This document shows positions 35,311 through 48,196 of a stretch of DNA of 60,000 nucleotides, one piece after another (position 1 is the first letter of the stretch; every line of letters begins with the position of its first letter). Source of the DNA: Cryptomeria japonica (lineage: Eukaryota; Streptophyta; Pinopsida; Cupressales; Cupressaceae); contig NC_081415.1 of assembly GCF_030272615.1 (NCBI RefSeq), forward strand, positions 262,930,925 through 262,990,924, read 5' to 3'. The notes beneath the pieces are model-generated. The model was not told the DNA's origin and did no database searches. It saw nothing but the letters and a program-made list of their open reading frames with translations. Made by a program: the position numbers and the translations under genes.

Positions 35311-36400
35311 TTGAGGCAACTCAAACTGTGAGAGCACCTCCTATAATTTGCATAAGAAGCCTAAGTATTCAATTCATATTGATACTAATATTTTGTAGCC
35401 AATGGTTGATAAGGTTCCAAAGTGCAATTCTCAAAGATATGCTAACCAAATTTGGAGATTATATTTTGAGAAGTTAAATGAGACCAAAAGATGTCAACTA
35501 CTTGTTGAAATGATGAGAAATCTGAAATTTAGGCCCATCATGAGGATTCTTGGGCTAAGAGCATCGAATGATTCAAGTGAGAAATCAGTTGTCAAGAATA
35601 TAATGAGTGCATATATAAGTGTGTGGGTTCTACATCATGCACGAAAGATAGAAATGTCACACAATGTTTCCTCACATCAAGAATAGTAAGCTCTCAAACC
35701 AAGAAATCTCAGCTCATTAGAAAGACAAATAAAGCAATGACAATAAGTAGAAAATCTCTAATGAGAGTCGTGGGAAGGAATGAAAGATTTGAGCATCCAA
35801 ATGAAAAATAATTATGGGCATTCTCTAGTAGACCACTGCGAAAAGATAGCAATTGTTGAGGCAACTCAAACTCTGAGAGCACCTCCTATAATTTGCATAA
35901 GAAGCCTAAGTATTCAATTCATATTGATACTAATATTTTGTAGCCAATGGTTGATAAGGTTCCAAAGTGCAATTCTCAAAGATATGCTAACCAAATTTGG
36001 AGATTATATTTTGAGAAGTTAAATGAGACCAAAAGATGTCAACTACTTGTTGAAATGATGAGAAATCTGAAATTTAGGCCCATCATGAGGATTCTTGGGC
36101 TAAGAGCATCGAATGATTCAAGTGAGAAATCAGTTGTCAAGAATATAATGAGTGCATATATAAGTGTGTGGGTTCTACATCATGCACGAAAGATAGAAAT
36201 GTCACACAATGTTTCCTCACATCAAGAATAGTAAGCTCTCAAACCAAGAAATCTCAGCTCATTAGAAAGACAAATAAAGCAATGACAATAAGTAGAAAAT
36301 CTCTAATGAGAGTCGTGGGAAGGAATGAAAGATTTGAGCATCCAAATGAAAAATAATTATGGGCATTCTCTAGTAGACCACTGCGAAAAGATAGCAATTG
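35311..36400 (+). repeat. near-perfect 545-bp tandem duplication
   Basis: 35311-35855 and 35856-36400 are identical as far as I could compare, except for one base (CTGTGAG against CTCTGAG near 35337/35882). The duplication lies within the transposase-like pseudogene and repeats its N-terminal domain. Confidence 0.95.
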
Positions 36401-38250
36401 TTGAAGCCTTGAGATCCTTAATTGAATAATTTTGGAAGACTAACACAAGGGTCTCTCCTAATCAAAGAGATGTTGTAAGGAGGAGAATTGATAGTCAAAT
36501 CCATGATCTGCATCAAAAGCATTTTTTTGGATATGACTCAAACATAATTTTTTTCCAAGTTTCAAGAGATGTATCCTCAAATTAAAATTAGTCAAAGATT
36601 TTTTGAAATTCTATTAGCCTTTTTTATGTCGAAATAAATCACACACATGCACAACTTGTTGTAGAGAAAATATTGAATTTTCTTATCATTATGATTTTTA
36701 TTGACATATATGTGTAGATATTCATACTAATAATATTTTGCAAGAATGTAGCATAAAGGCTCCACCTAGATCTTCAAGGGGTTTCATATCTACCATTTTA
36801 TGTGAAAGAGTTGATGGTCAACAATTTTGCAATAAAGTATCCTTGGATGACACGTGTTATTATGGTGGCTTGAAAAATTTACCAATGTGTGAACATATGG
36901 AGAGTACACATGTTATTGGGAACAAACTAGTGGAATTTGGCAAATATAAGACAATGTCCTATAGTCTAAAAGATGACAAAGAAGGCAAAAAGGTGCGAAT
37001 CTATCACTGATAAGATTCAAGTGTATCAGTTTATGGGCATTTTTCATGAGAATATACTATATGAGTATGCAAGGACTATCCACAAAGATTGATGGTTGGA
37101 CTTGTAATTCAAGCTATGCAAGGACACATTTCCACTTGATTCCATCATTGCAATTTATGACTTTGTAGAGAACTACACACTAGAGCCACATGATGAGGTG
37201 CAATCCCAGTATTACAACTCCACATAGGTTTCTATATTTATACATATAGCATTCATTCATGTTGGTGTTAGTATACTGACAACCAGAAGATATTAAGGGA
37301 GTACCATGTCTATATTAGCGATGATCGCACACATTCTATTGAGTTTGTGCAAGGTTTCTTTCAAATGTTCTATCGTGATTTGGCTCATATGGGTATTTCA
37401 TTCAATCAACATATCATATGGTCAGATAATTGTGCATCATAATTCAAGAACTCTCAGATGTTTTATTGGTTGAGCAAAATGAATAAGAGCATTGGTGTTC
37501 AACATATGTGGAACTTTTGTGAGGTCATGCATGGAAAGGGGGAGCATGTATCAAAAAAGCCTTGGCATGAGAAGAGTTAAAGTAGAAAGATAGAGCAAAG
37601 TTGACAGATGTGAAGTCAAGTGGTGTAATGCTACAATGGGTCTAGGTAATCAAGGTGAGTCTACAATTCATAGATTTTTCCTGGTTGATAGATGAAACTA
37701 ACATTGTAAAATATGAGGATTGTTGTACATTGATAGGATCGAGTGAGCTACACTCTTTAGAAGCTCTAATGCAGGTACATGGACTATACATATGCGACAT
37801 ATGGTGTGCTTTTGTTTGTTAGGTGTAGATGAATCATGGAATAAGTGTGAGTTGAAGGAGTGGGTCGACGGATGGTGTACGAGAACTCTAAGCCCACTTG
37901 ATAGATATCAACTCCTAATAGAATCCCAACTCACATAGATGAAAGGATCAGTTGACTTTGATTGTGTTTCAGATCTAGTGCGACTAGGTAAATTATCTAC
38001 ATACATATTTAATCAAATTCAATTTTATATTATTGCACATGTTTATGCATTTATTGCAGTTGAAGACAATGGAGAAGGAACATATTATTATCTGTCTCAT
38101 TGTGTGGAGTCAAAAAAGATATTGGATGGCCCTGTGGTATTTGTTACCAGATTCTCACTTACAACTCAATCAGGTAGAGCTTATTGTTTTAAATTAAAAG
38201 GAGAAAATGTACATTTCTTAATCTTTCATATATTACATTCATGTGTATAA

Positions 38251-41200
38251 GCAAAAATCAAAATATTACATTAACAAATTATTGCATTCATACAAGTGCA
38301 AGTAACATAGAAAGGATTTATGCAAATTTTTTCTATACAAAGAAGTAGTCTTTATTGAATGTAAAAATGTACACTGTCTCACACAAGCCATGAGACTAAA
38401 TTTGCTTATTCAATGCAAATGAAGAAAGAGCATATACATGAATAAGTAAACAAATTGTAGACACTTAAAAATAATTATTTTAATTATTTTAATTCCTCAC
38501 ATAATTATTTAATTAATTATGTTAATTAAAATTCTTCTCAATATTAATTAAATATAATTAATATTGTCACTATAGCATATGATTTATTTAATAAATAAAT
38601 CCCTTTCTTTATTCTTCTAAAAAATCAAATCCTCACAAATCTTCCTCTTAGCTAATTAATTTCAATTAATTAGTTAACCTACATGATTCCTACAAATCAT
38701 CTTCTTAATTCATCATTAACCTAATAAATTCTTCTAGAAACTCCCTAAACTCACTTAACATTATTCTTCTAATTTTTTATTCCCTCCACTCATTCTCTCT
38801 TCTAGTCAAATTCTCCTACAAATATAAATCCCACCTAACATTTCCTCTAATCCCCCTCCTAATGAGTCATTAATGGTAATCATCATGATTAGCCACAAAG
38901 TCAACTCTTTGTCCTGTCATCCAGCCACTAGCTTTAAATGCTCTTTTTCTAGATGAATGTAAGATTTTCAAAATCTCACATTCCTCTAGGCATTTCCCTC
39001 TCCCAAGGAATTTTTAATTCCTTTTTATTCTTCTAATCCCCATAATATCCATTTTTTGAGAATTTTTAATTCCTCCAATGCATCTTGTAGAGTGTGGAGA
39101 TATGAAATGCCTTTAAGGCATATTTCTTGGTCTCCACACCCTCTCTTGGAGCTTGTGTGAGCTCACAAGTAAATCTTAGCCCTTCATCTCGAATTCATCC
39201 TAGCCATCCATTTTCCTCTCCTCTTCCTATAAAATAGGGTTCCATCCCTTCATTCAAAACATCTTGAAATCTAGTAAGCTTATGCTGCCCTTTTGAGCCC
39301 AGGAAATCATCTTGGCAACTTGATCATCTCATCCTTATCATTTGTGAACAATATTGGAGAGCCATCCACATCCATCAATCAAAGGAGCACATCAAGTGGA
39401 GCATTATCAAGGGGCACCTTCACTTCATCAAGCTCAATCCGAAGGAGAAGGTAAAATAGCAAGGTGAAATGGTCTTTTAATGATATTTTAGCATTCTGCA
39501 TGTTTATTTCATTATGTTTTGATCAGTTTACCTTTCAAATCTGTTTTCCCCTCTTCACAAATATAAATATGCATTTAATGAGGGAGACCAGTCATTGCAT
39601 GGGAATGACTGGTTCAAAGTGTGTTGTCTTGCGATGTTGCTGCCTCAAGCTACATGTGTCTTGCCTAGCTTCATTTCGCTGCTAGTTCCTGCATCTGACA
39701 ATAACAATGATGTTAGAGAAATGCTCTAAGCAATGAAAGGTATCTAACCTTACATGAACAAACACTTATGCATGTATAAGCTAATCTTTATTCACAGTAA
39801 ACAAGCAATGCACACTATATTCGTTTAGGAAGCAGCCAAGCTATCATAAACATCTGCAATATACATTTATTTTTCTAACATGTTTGCTTCATGTGTAGAT
39901 ACAGGTGAAAATCACACTCTTTTTATTAATCAGATTCAAAATGTGGGGTGAAATGTGGCTCCCATAAGGGTTGAGCCCATCATGCTAACATGTTAATATG
40001 TCTTCACTGAATGGGGCCCATCAGTCATAACAGTGAAATTTTGAGACCACTATTTTAAATAATGCATCTCTATTTGATGGAAACATATTGGTAGGTTAAA
40101 AGGCCAAGTAGTCCCAATAGAGTCTCAGAGTAATTAGAGAAGCATCTATATATTAATGAGCACAGAATATTCTTTTGTACACATTCAAAGATAAGTATCC
40201 AAAAAAGAGCCATCCACTGTCTAAGTATGAATGATATGAATCAGATCTACTATTGTACCCAAAACACAAAGAACAATGCTTAGGACAGTCCAAAAGACTA
40301 GTAGAGTTGTGATAAGAAAAAAAAAGTCTAGAATCATTGCCACAAAGATATTCATGAGAATACAGTGATCACTTATAACACAAAAGATCACAAGGGGATA
40401 AAAATCATGATGAATTCAAAAGGTTGTAAGTTTCAATTAGGCTTCGACAAATAGTGTGATAGTAACTAGTCATAGTGACTAAAGACCACCTAGAAGTGAC
40501 ATAGATGTAATGATCAATGGACACATACATAGGTCAGATTGCTAGATATAAAATGAGACATAAGCCACAGAGGATCATGATCAGATCAAGGTCATAAAAT
40601 ACAGTGAGATTACAAGGGCAAAAAAAAACCTTGAAGAAGATACAATGCAACCATCTCAGAACAAAATGATTCTTTAAAATAGAGACATCTCATCCACAAA
40701 TGATAGCCAAAAAGACAAATAATATTACTTTCTCAGTATTGTAATAGATAAATATATCAAGATTTAGTGATAAAAGAATAACTCAGAGGCATTAGTAGTG
40801 ATTAGTAAGCACATCAAAGGAAAATAACAGGTACCAAGTTTATTGAGTATGTCAAAGTTGAAACAAACCCCAGTGGTCAGAGTTCCACATATATATAGAG
40901 GATCAAAGTACACTATCTTGGTTAAACACAATCATGAAAGGATAGCCAAGGAAAGTAAGTTTTCACAACATGAACACTATAATGTAGTCCTTAGTAGCCA
41001 CCTTTGATAATAAATGAAAAGTACAATCAAGAGTACATCCCAAAGCATATTGACAGTGCACAGTACCATAAAGATAACCCAGTCAAAGTACCTAATGATA
41101 GAGAAAACAAATGAAGATAGATCAAAAGGTTTGACATTGCCATTGATGCATTTACCATGAGCCTCCATATCAAAGGGGAAGAAAATTTATGAGGGGCAAC

Positions 41201-41258
41201 ATCAAATGACAGTCTCCAAAGCAATCAACTAGAATGTGTGTTATTATAGTGCCTAAAG
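38251..41258. other. no gene; possible solo LTR in first part
   Basis: No coding frame is supported. TGTAGACACTTAAAAATAAT at 38456 looks like an LTR start. It is followed by AT-rich and CT-rich sequence and a TATA-like CTATAAAATAGGG at 39227-39239, which would suit an LTR promoter on the plus strand. No matching end or duplication was found. 39700-41258 is plain AT-rich sequence. Confidence 0.35.
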
Positions 41259-42560
41259 GGGTGCCTGCAAGAAGTTGAGTCCACTTTTTGGCCAAAAAGT
41301 GAAAGTGTTTTCTCTATTTTTCAGATTTCGTCCTGTTTGACCTAAAAATTTGAAGCACTTAAAGAATGAATCTTGAAAAAAGATAGTAACAGAAAATGTA
41401 GTGCTCGAAGTCTAATTTCCAAATATGTAATTTATTTTACTACCCAAATCTTAACAATTAAGTTTGAAGAGGCATTACTAAAACCTATAGTTTAAAAGTC
41501 ACTTTTTAGGACCATACCATGCTCCTGTACAACAAGCATAATTTGACCTAAATGAAAGGATTTTTTTGAACCCTTCTGCGAAAATATCTGTAACCCACTC
41601 ACCTTTGATGAAGATTTTTTTTGTAATTTTTTTCTCATATTTTTTTTTGTTAATTTTCTATTGGGCATAATCATTGTTTTGAAAAATCCTCGTGTACGAC
41701 AAGCATACTTTGACCTAAACTTAACATTTAAAAAAAAAAAAAAACTATATAGAATTGTCTCTAGTTTGATGCCATATAATTTTTTTTTCAAAAAACTTAA
41801 AGACAAAAAAGTTATTAAAAAACTAAAAAATCTTATTATTTCAAGTTTATGGACCTCTTTCATTAGAAATTATTTTAAAAATAAAATATTGATCCATTTT
41901 AAAAAAAAATTATATATTTGGAATCTAGAGAGTCTCTACTATAATGGATTTTCATTGTTTGAAAAAAATCTAAAAAATTTGGTGTTCAGATATATTTTTG
42001 AAGTCATTATTTTATATGAAGATTGATTTGACCTTTAAGTTGCAGGTCAAACCAGGTCCAAGCCAGAGGGTTGGCACTCCAACCCATTTCCCAAGCCAAA
42101 ATCCAAAAGAAAAACTTGGCCAAAATTCAAAATTTTTAGAAACAGGATCTGGTTTACTGTTTAGGATACAAGATCCCGTTTTGTTTTTTTCAATAATTAA
42201 AAATATAAAAGCAAACAAGATCTCGTTTTAAAAAGAGAACTGAAAATGGGATCCTGTTTTCCCATTTTAAAATAGAACGGGATCTCGTTTCCTTTTTTTG
42301 TTATTTTTTTTAATTAAAAATAAGCTATTTATACATGAAATATAACATTTAAGTCACATTTCCCTTTGTCTTTTTCCTTTCTTATACTTTAAGTTATATT
42401 TCATGTATATATTGGCAAGATATTTGAGAGTGGTTTCAAATCTCTAAGAGTTATAATGGGAATTTTAAATTTTAGAAGATCTTATAAACTTTAAGACTTA
42501 GTCAAATTCCAACAATCAGCAGGCTCTAATCAGCATTTTCTTGCTCTCTCTATATCACTC
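41259..42560 (+). repeat. left arm of 16.2-kb element
   Basis: The terminal repeat is followed by ~800 bp of AT-rich sequence specific to this side. 42120-42310 has GGATCTGG, AGATCCCG, AGATCTCG and GGGATC motifs. 42325-42540 is the inverted partner of the right arm (AAAAATAAGCTATTTATACA, AGAAGATCTTATAAA, AATCAGCAGGCTC). It serves as the empty-site reference for the solo LTR inserted in the right arm. Confidence 0.75.
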
Positions 42561-42810
42561 TATTTATTGCGCTCAAGCTCTAGACCTATCTCTCTCCATA
42601 TTACTCTTCCTCTATCCCTCTCTACCTCTCTCTATCTCTCTCCTCTCTCTCCCAAAATCTAGATCTCTCTCTCCACCTCTCTCTCACATCCTTAACTCTC
42701 TACTATTTGCCTCCTCTCTCTTTCTATGAACCTCCCCTCACTCCCTCCCTACCTCTATTTCCCTCTATATACCTCTCTATCTCTCTCTCTCTCCCTACCT
42801 ACTTAGTTAG
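42541..42810. repeat. CT-rich tract
   Basis: Degenerate CTCTCTATCTC-type sequence, the inverted counterpart of the GA-rich tract at 54916-55600. Confidence 0.85.
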
Positions 42811-42899
42811 ATGTTTAAATGTTTAAATTTCTTTCTTATATGTTTAAATTTTATTTATACGTTCTAGATATTTTCAATGTTATATATAAATGTTATACA

Positions 42900-43555
42900 T
42901 GTATATTTAGATGTTAAAATGTTATCCTAGGACCCCTTAGTACATCCTAGGACCTTTTAAGACACCTATGGCCCCTTAAGACACTTAGGACCCATTTGTA
43001 TATCCTAGGACCTATCAAGACATTATAGGACCCCTTAGTACATGCTAGGACATCTTTTGACCCCTTAAGACACTTAGGACCCCTTAGTATATCCTAGGAC
43101 GTATCAAGACATTATAGGACCCCTTAGTACATGTTAGGACATCTTTTGACCCCTTAAGACATCTAGGACCCCTTAGTACATCTTAGGACCTATTAAGATA
43201 TCATACGACCCCTAAGTACATCCTAAGAGTTATTAAGACTCATGCGACCCCTTACTAGATCCCAAGACATCTATTGACCCCTTAAGACACCTAGGACCCC
43301 AAGTAGCACATCTTATGACATCATACCACACCTTAGGACATCTTAGTACATCTTAGGACCCCTTAAGACACCTAGGACCCCTTAGTACATCCTAGGACCT
43401 ATTAAGACAAATCATATGACCCCTTAGTATATCCTAGGCCCTTAAGACATCCTATTACATAAGATGGGCCCTTAGTACATCTTAGGCTCCTTAAGACATT
43501 CTATTACATAAGATGGGCCCTTAGAACATCCTAGGCCCCTTAAGACATCCTAGTA

Positions 43556-43603
<48 letters not shown>

Positions 43604-46600
43604 CCCCCTTAAGTCCTTTTAGGACCTCTCTCCCTTTGTCCCCTTTTAGCCTTTTTAATATTCTCTCTCTCTTATGGTGTCCTAAGGGGTCATATGGCAT
43701 TCTAACACGTGTGGCCCCTTTGGAACCCATATGACCCCTAACAACACCATATGACCCCTTTTAACATCCTAGTACATGAAATGACCCCTTAGGACACCAT
43801 ATGAACCCTTTTAACTATCGGTAGTGGGCCAACGTCTCTCGCGAGGATTCACGACATGGTTTAACAACGTCCTATGGATTCTATAATTCTAGTGGTTGTA
43901 TCGAGCATTGCGAGGTCGATCTTTTGGTGCAATGACAACCCTAGATTGTAACAAGTGGTATCAGAGCTTTGTCACATGTTCAAATCACGTAGGCCGTGAC
44001 GAGTGATATTGGGAGGGGGATTGTTGGTAGTGGGCCAATGTCCCTCGTAGGGATTCAAGACATGGTTTAAAAGCCTCACGTGGATTCTACAAGTCTAGTG
44101 GTTGTATCGGGCATTGACAGGTCGATCTTTTGGTGCAATGACAACCCTATCTTGTAACATTAACATCCTAGTACATGACATGACCCCTTAAGACAACATA
44201 TGACCCCTTTGGAAAATATTATGTCCTAATGGGTCATATGGTGTCCTAAGGGGTCATATGGTGTTCTAACACATGTGTCACACCTTAGGACATATGAACC
44301 CTAACAACACCATAGAACCCCTTAGGAAACCATATGACCCCTCAGGATACCATATAACCCCTTTTAACATTCTAGTACAAACATGATCCCTTAGGACATT
44401 GTATGAGCCCTTAATACAATATGATGGATCCGAATGGGTCATATGGTGTCCTAAGGGGTCACATGGTGTTCTAGCACATGTGTAGCCCCTTAGGAGCCCA
44501 TATGACCCATAACAACACCATATTACCCCTTAGAACACCATATGACCCCTTTTGACATCCTAGTACACGACATGACCCCTTAGGACACCATATGATCCCT
44601 TTTAACATCCTAGTCCATGACATGATCCCTTAGGACACCATATGACCCTTTAGGATACCATATGAACTCTTAGGATAATATGATCTCCTAAGGGGTCATA
44701 TGGTGTCCAAAGGGGTCATATGGTGTTCTGACACATGTGTCACCCCTTAGGACCCCATATGACCCCTAACAATACCATATAACTCCTTAGGACACCATAT
44801 GACCCCTCAAGATACCATATGAACCCTTTTAACATCTTAGTACATGAAATGACCCCTTAGGACACCATATGACCCCATACTCCTAAGGGATCATATGTTG
44901 TTCTAGCGCATGTGTGGCCCCTTAGGAGCCCATATGACCCATAACAACACCATATGATCCCTTAGGACACCATATGACCCCTTAGAAAACCATATGAACC
45001 CTTCTAACATCCTAGTACACAACATGACCCCTTAGGACAATATGATGTCCTAATGGGTCATATGGTGTTCTAACACATGTGTGACCCCTTAGGACTCCAT
45101 ATGACCCTTAATGACACTATATGACCACTTAGGACATTATATGACCCCTTAGAACACCATATGACCCCTTAGGACACTATATGACCCTTTAGGACACCAT
45201 ATGACCCCTTAGGACACCATGATGTCCTAATGGGTCATACGGTTTTTTAACACGTGTGACCCATTAGACCCCTAATGACACTATATGACTACTTAGGACA
45301 CTATATGACCCACTATATGACCCTTCTGGACACCATATGACCCCTTAGAACACTATATGACCCATTAGGATACCATATGAAGGATACCATATGACCCCTT
45401 TTAATATCTTGGTACACCATATGACCCCTTTGGACACCATATGACCTCTCAAGACACCATATGACCCCTTTTAACATCCTAGTACATGACATGACCTCTT
45501 AGGACACCTGATCCCTTAAGACATTCATATGGTGTTTAGAGCCCTCATATGGTGTCCTTAGGAGTCATATGGTTTCGTTAGGGGTCAAACGGGTAACAAA
45601 GGGGCCACATGTGTTAGCACACCATATGACCCCTTAGTACAATATGATGTCCTAATGGGTCATATGGTGTTCTGAGGGGTCATATGGTGTTCTAACACAT
45701 GTGTGGCCCCTTAGGACCCCATATGACCCCTAACAACACCATATGACCCCTTAGGACACCATATGATATCTTAATGGTTCATATGGTGTCCTAAGGGGTC
45801 ATATGGTGTTCTAACACATGTATGGCCCCTTATGACCTATATGACCCCTAAAGACACCATATGACCCCTTATGTTACCATATTACCCCTTAGGACACCAT
45901 ATGACCCCTTATGACAATATGATGTCCTAATAGGATATATGGTGTCCTAGCATGTCATATGGTGTTCTAGCACATGTTTGGTCCCTTAGGACCCCATATG
46001 ACCCCTAATGACACGATATGACCCCTTAGGACATGGTATGACCCCTTAGGATACCACATGACCCTTTAGGACACCATATGACCCCTTAGGACAATATGAT
46101 ATCGTAAGGGATCATATGGTGCCTAAAGGGGTCATATGTTGTTCTAACACATGTGTGGCCCCTTAGGACCACATATGACCCCTAACAACACCATATGACC
46201 CCTCAAGACACCATATGACCCGTAACGATACCATATTACCCCTTTGGACACTATATGACCCCTTAGGACACCATATCACCTATTAGGACATCATATGGTG
46301 TCGCTAGGGGTCATATGGGGTCATAAGGGGCCACACATGTGTTAGAACACCAAATACCCCTTAGGACACCATATGACCCCGTAGGACGTCATATGGTGTC
46401 CTAAGGGGTCATGTCATGTACTAGGATGTTAAAAGGGGCCAGATGATGTCCTAAGGGGTCATATGGTGTCATTAGGTGTCATATGGTATCCTAAGGGGTC
46501 ATATGGTGTCGTTAAGTGTCATATGGGGTCTTAAGGGGTCATATGGTGTCATTAGGGATCATATGGGGTCCTAAGGGGCCACACATGTGTCAAAAAACCA

Positions 46601-47410
46601 TATGACCCCTTAGTACATCATATTGTTGTAAGGGGTCATATGGTGTCTTGAGGGGACATGTCATGTACTCAATTGTTAAAAAGGGTCATATGGTATCCTA
46701 AGGGGTCATATAGTGTTCTAAAGGGTCATATGGTGTCCTGAGGGGTCATATAGTGTCCTAAGGTATCATTTGGTGTCTTAAGGGGCCACACGTGTTAGAA
46801 CACTATATGACTCCTTAGGACATCACTTTGTCCTAAGGGTTGATATGGTGTTTTAAGGGGTCATATGGTCATATGGTGTTGTTAGAGGTCATATGGGGTC
46901 GTCGGAGGTCATATGGTGGTGTTAGGGATCATATGGTGTAAGGGGTCATATAGGATCCTAAGGGGCCACACATGTGTTAGAACACCATATGACCCCTTAG
47001 GGTGTCATATGGTGTCCTTAGGGATCATATGGTGTCCTAAGGGGTCATTTTGTACATACTAGGATGCTAAAAAGGGTCATATGGTGCCCTGGCGTCATAT
47101 GGGGTCCTAAGGGGCCACACATGTGTTAGAAAACCATATGACCCCTTAGGACATCATATTTTCCAAGGAATCATATGGTGTCCCAAGGGATCATGTCATA
47201 CATACCAGGATGTTAAAAAGGGTCATATGGTGTCATGAGGGGTCATATGAGGTCCAAAGAGGCCACACATGTGTTAGAACACCATATGAACCCTTAGGAC
47301 ACCATATGACCCTTTATGAGATCATATTATCCTAAGGGGTCATATGGTGTCCTAAGGGGTCACATGGTGTCCTAAGGGCTCATGTCATGTACTAGGATGT
47401 TAAAAGGGGT
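42900..47410. repeat. 4.5-kb palindromic satellite, 20-bp unit
   Basis: The unit is close to CCTTAGGACACCATATGACC. It holds two small palindromes (CCTTAGG/CCTAAGG and CATATG). Plus-type units dominate first. Blocks read as GGTCATATGGTGTCCTAAGG, pass through a palindromic centre ACACATGTGT, and return as ...GGCCCCTTAGGACCCCATATG. Such centres occur about every 150-250 bp (near 44273, 44475, 44730, 44908, 45074, 45697, 45811, 46146, 46330, 46570, 46960, 47111, 47262). From about 46300 the orientation of the centre context reverses. The array also includes a (CT)n run at 43558-43601 and the TRIM at 43816-44159. No gene is supported. Confidence 0.95.
43816..44159 (+). mobile_element. TRIM (miniature LTR retrotransposon), 344 bp
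   Basis: Two direct 138-bp LTRs (43816-43953 and 44022-44159) flank a 68-bp interior. The second starts TGTTGGTAGTGGG and ends CTTGTAACA; the first starts TATCGG, with two changes. The interior begins with primer site TGGTATCAGAGCTTTG (43956-43971), two bases from the LTR, and ends with a purine tract GGGAGGGGGA (44011-44020). TTAAC at 43811-43815 and 44160-44164 is the target-site duplication. The array phrase CCCTTTTAACATCCTAGTAC is interrupted exactly there. It has no coding capacity; movement would need enzymes from another element. Confidence 0.93.
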
Positions 47411-47728
47411 CATAAGATCTCCTGAGGGGTAAGTAGAGAGGTGGAGGGAAGGAGGGAGGGATGTATGAATAGAGATAGAGGAAGAGAGAGAGGAAGAGGG
47501 AAGATAGTGATAAGTTTAGAGGGGAGAAATAGATAAAGAGAGGTGGAGAGGGAAGGAGATAGAGACAGGTGAGATATACAAAAGTGGAGGGGAGAGTTGG
47601 AGTGAGGGAGAGAAGGAGAGGTATTCAAAGAGAGGGAGGGAAGGAGAGGTATTCTTTACTCCACATCTCAATCAAGTACCCATCTATCTATACTATCTAT
47701 CTCCCCTCTCCCTTTATGTATTTATATC
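47411..47728. repeat. GA-rich then CT-rich tract
   Basis: 47411-47655 is GAGAGG/GGAGGG-rich. 47660-47728 turns to CT-rich ATCTATC sequence and ends with ATATC (47724-47728), the left target-site duplication of the copia element. Confidence 0.8.
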
Positions 47729-48182
47729 TATTGGTGTAAATAAATATTCATTTTGGATATTATTACACTTTACTTAAGTTAACTTAGGATAATGCATCTC
47801 TTCATAGTTTGGATTTGAGACACTTAGGGAAGTGTGCACATAGGGATAGAGCTTGTAGGAGAAATTCCACCCTTTGTGGTCTTATTTTGCTGTTACACTC
47901 CACATTCAGTGGGTCATCCACCTCTTATGGAATATTATATTATTTCTCCTACCTACCCCTAGTATTTCTTACCTACCCTTGTTTCTCATTGAGCCACATG
48001 TCATAATTGTGTTCTCGTACATCCATATGGCCTTGCCTATATAAGCAGACCTATGTTCATTGTATTGGTTAATCCAGTTGATCATTTTTTCATATTGATG
48101 AGAATACAGTTTTGTTCTTGTCATTCTATTGTCTCTCTTTTTATGCTTTTCATTGTGCCCTTGATCTTGGCAAGATCCTACA
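47729..48182 (+). repeat. 5' LTR of copia (454 bp)
   Basis: It starts TATTGGTGTAAATAAATATT (the canonical TG has become TA) and ends GATCCTACA. A TATA-like CCTATATAAGCAG is at 48036-48048. Compared with the 3' LTR it has 20 extra bases (within 47950-47980) between repeats of CCTACCC, so the 3' LTR probably lost them by slippage. Confidence 0.93.
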
Positions 48183-48195
48183 TGGTATCAGAGCT
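48183..48195 (+). other. primer-binding site
   Basis: TGGTATCAGAGCT directly abuts the 5' LTR and matches initiator Met-tRNA. Confidence 0.93.
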
Positions 48196-48196
48196 T

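Larger units (their letters stand above)
35061..38250 (+). pseudogene. DDE-transposase-like protein, decayed, family unassigned
   Basis: Pieces in order: the decapeptide repeat; YANQIWRLYFEKLNETKRCQ and FRPIMRILGLRASND (35430-35570, duplicated in tandem); VRRRIDSQIHDLHQKHFFGY (36476-36535); a Cys-rich stretch (HTCTTCC near 36645); GFISTILCERVDGQQFCNKV (36780-36840); and VYISDDRTHS, WSDNCAS*FK and WNFCEVMHGKG (37300-37545). A further frame gives GGACIKKAL. The spaced Asp, Asp and Glu in the last three motifs fit a DDE catalytic core, and the TAA in the second replaces a likely glutamine. The final piece at 37939-38250 has EDNGEGTYYYLSHCVESK. I cannot assign the superfamily. Stops and frameshifts show that it is inactive. 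Confidence 0.55.

Noticed and set aside
40977-41224. Minus-strand hydrophobic frames of 63-65 codons
   Set aside because: Two overlapping frames, no homology recognised, and no promoter or neighbour support.
42900-47410. CRISPR-like array
   Set aside because: Short repeats with palindromes, but no unique spacers of constant length. Units are contiguous and occur in both orientations, in a plant genome.
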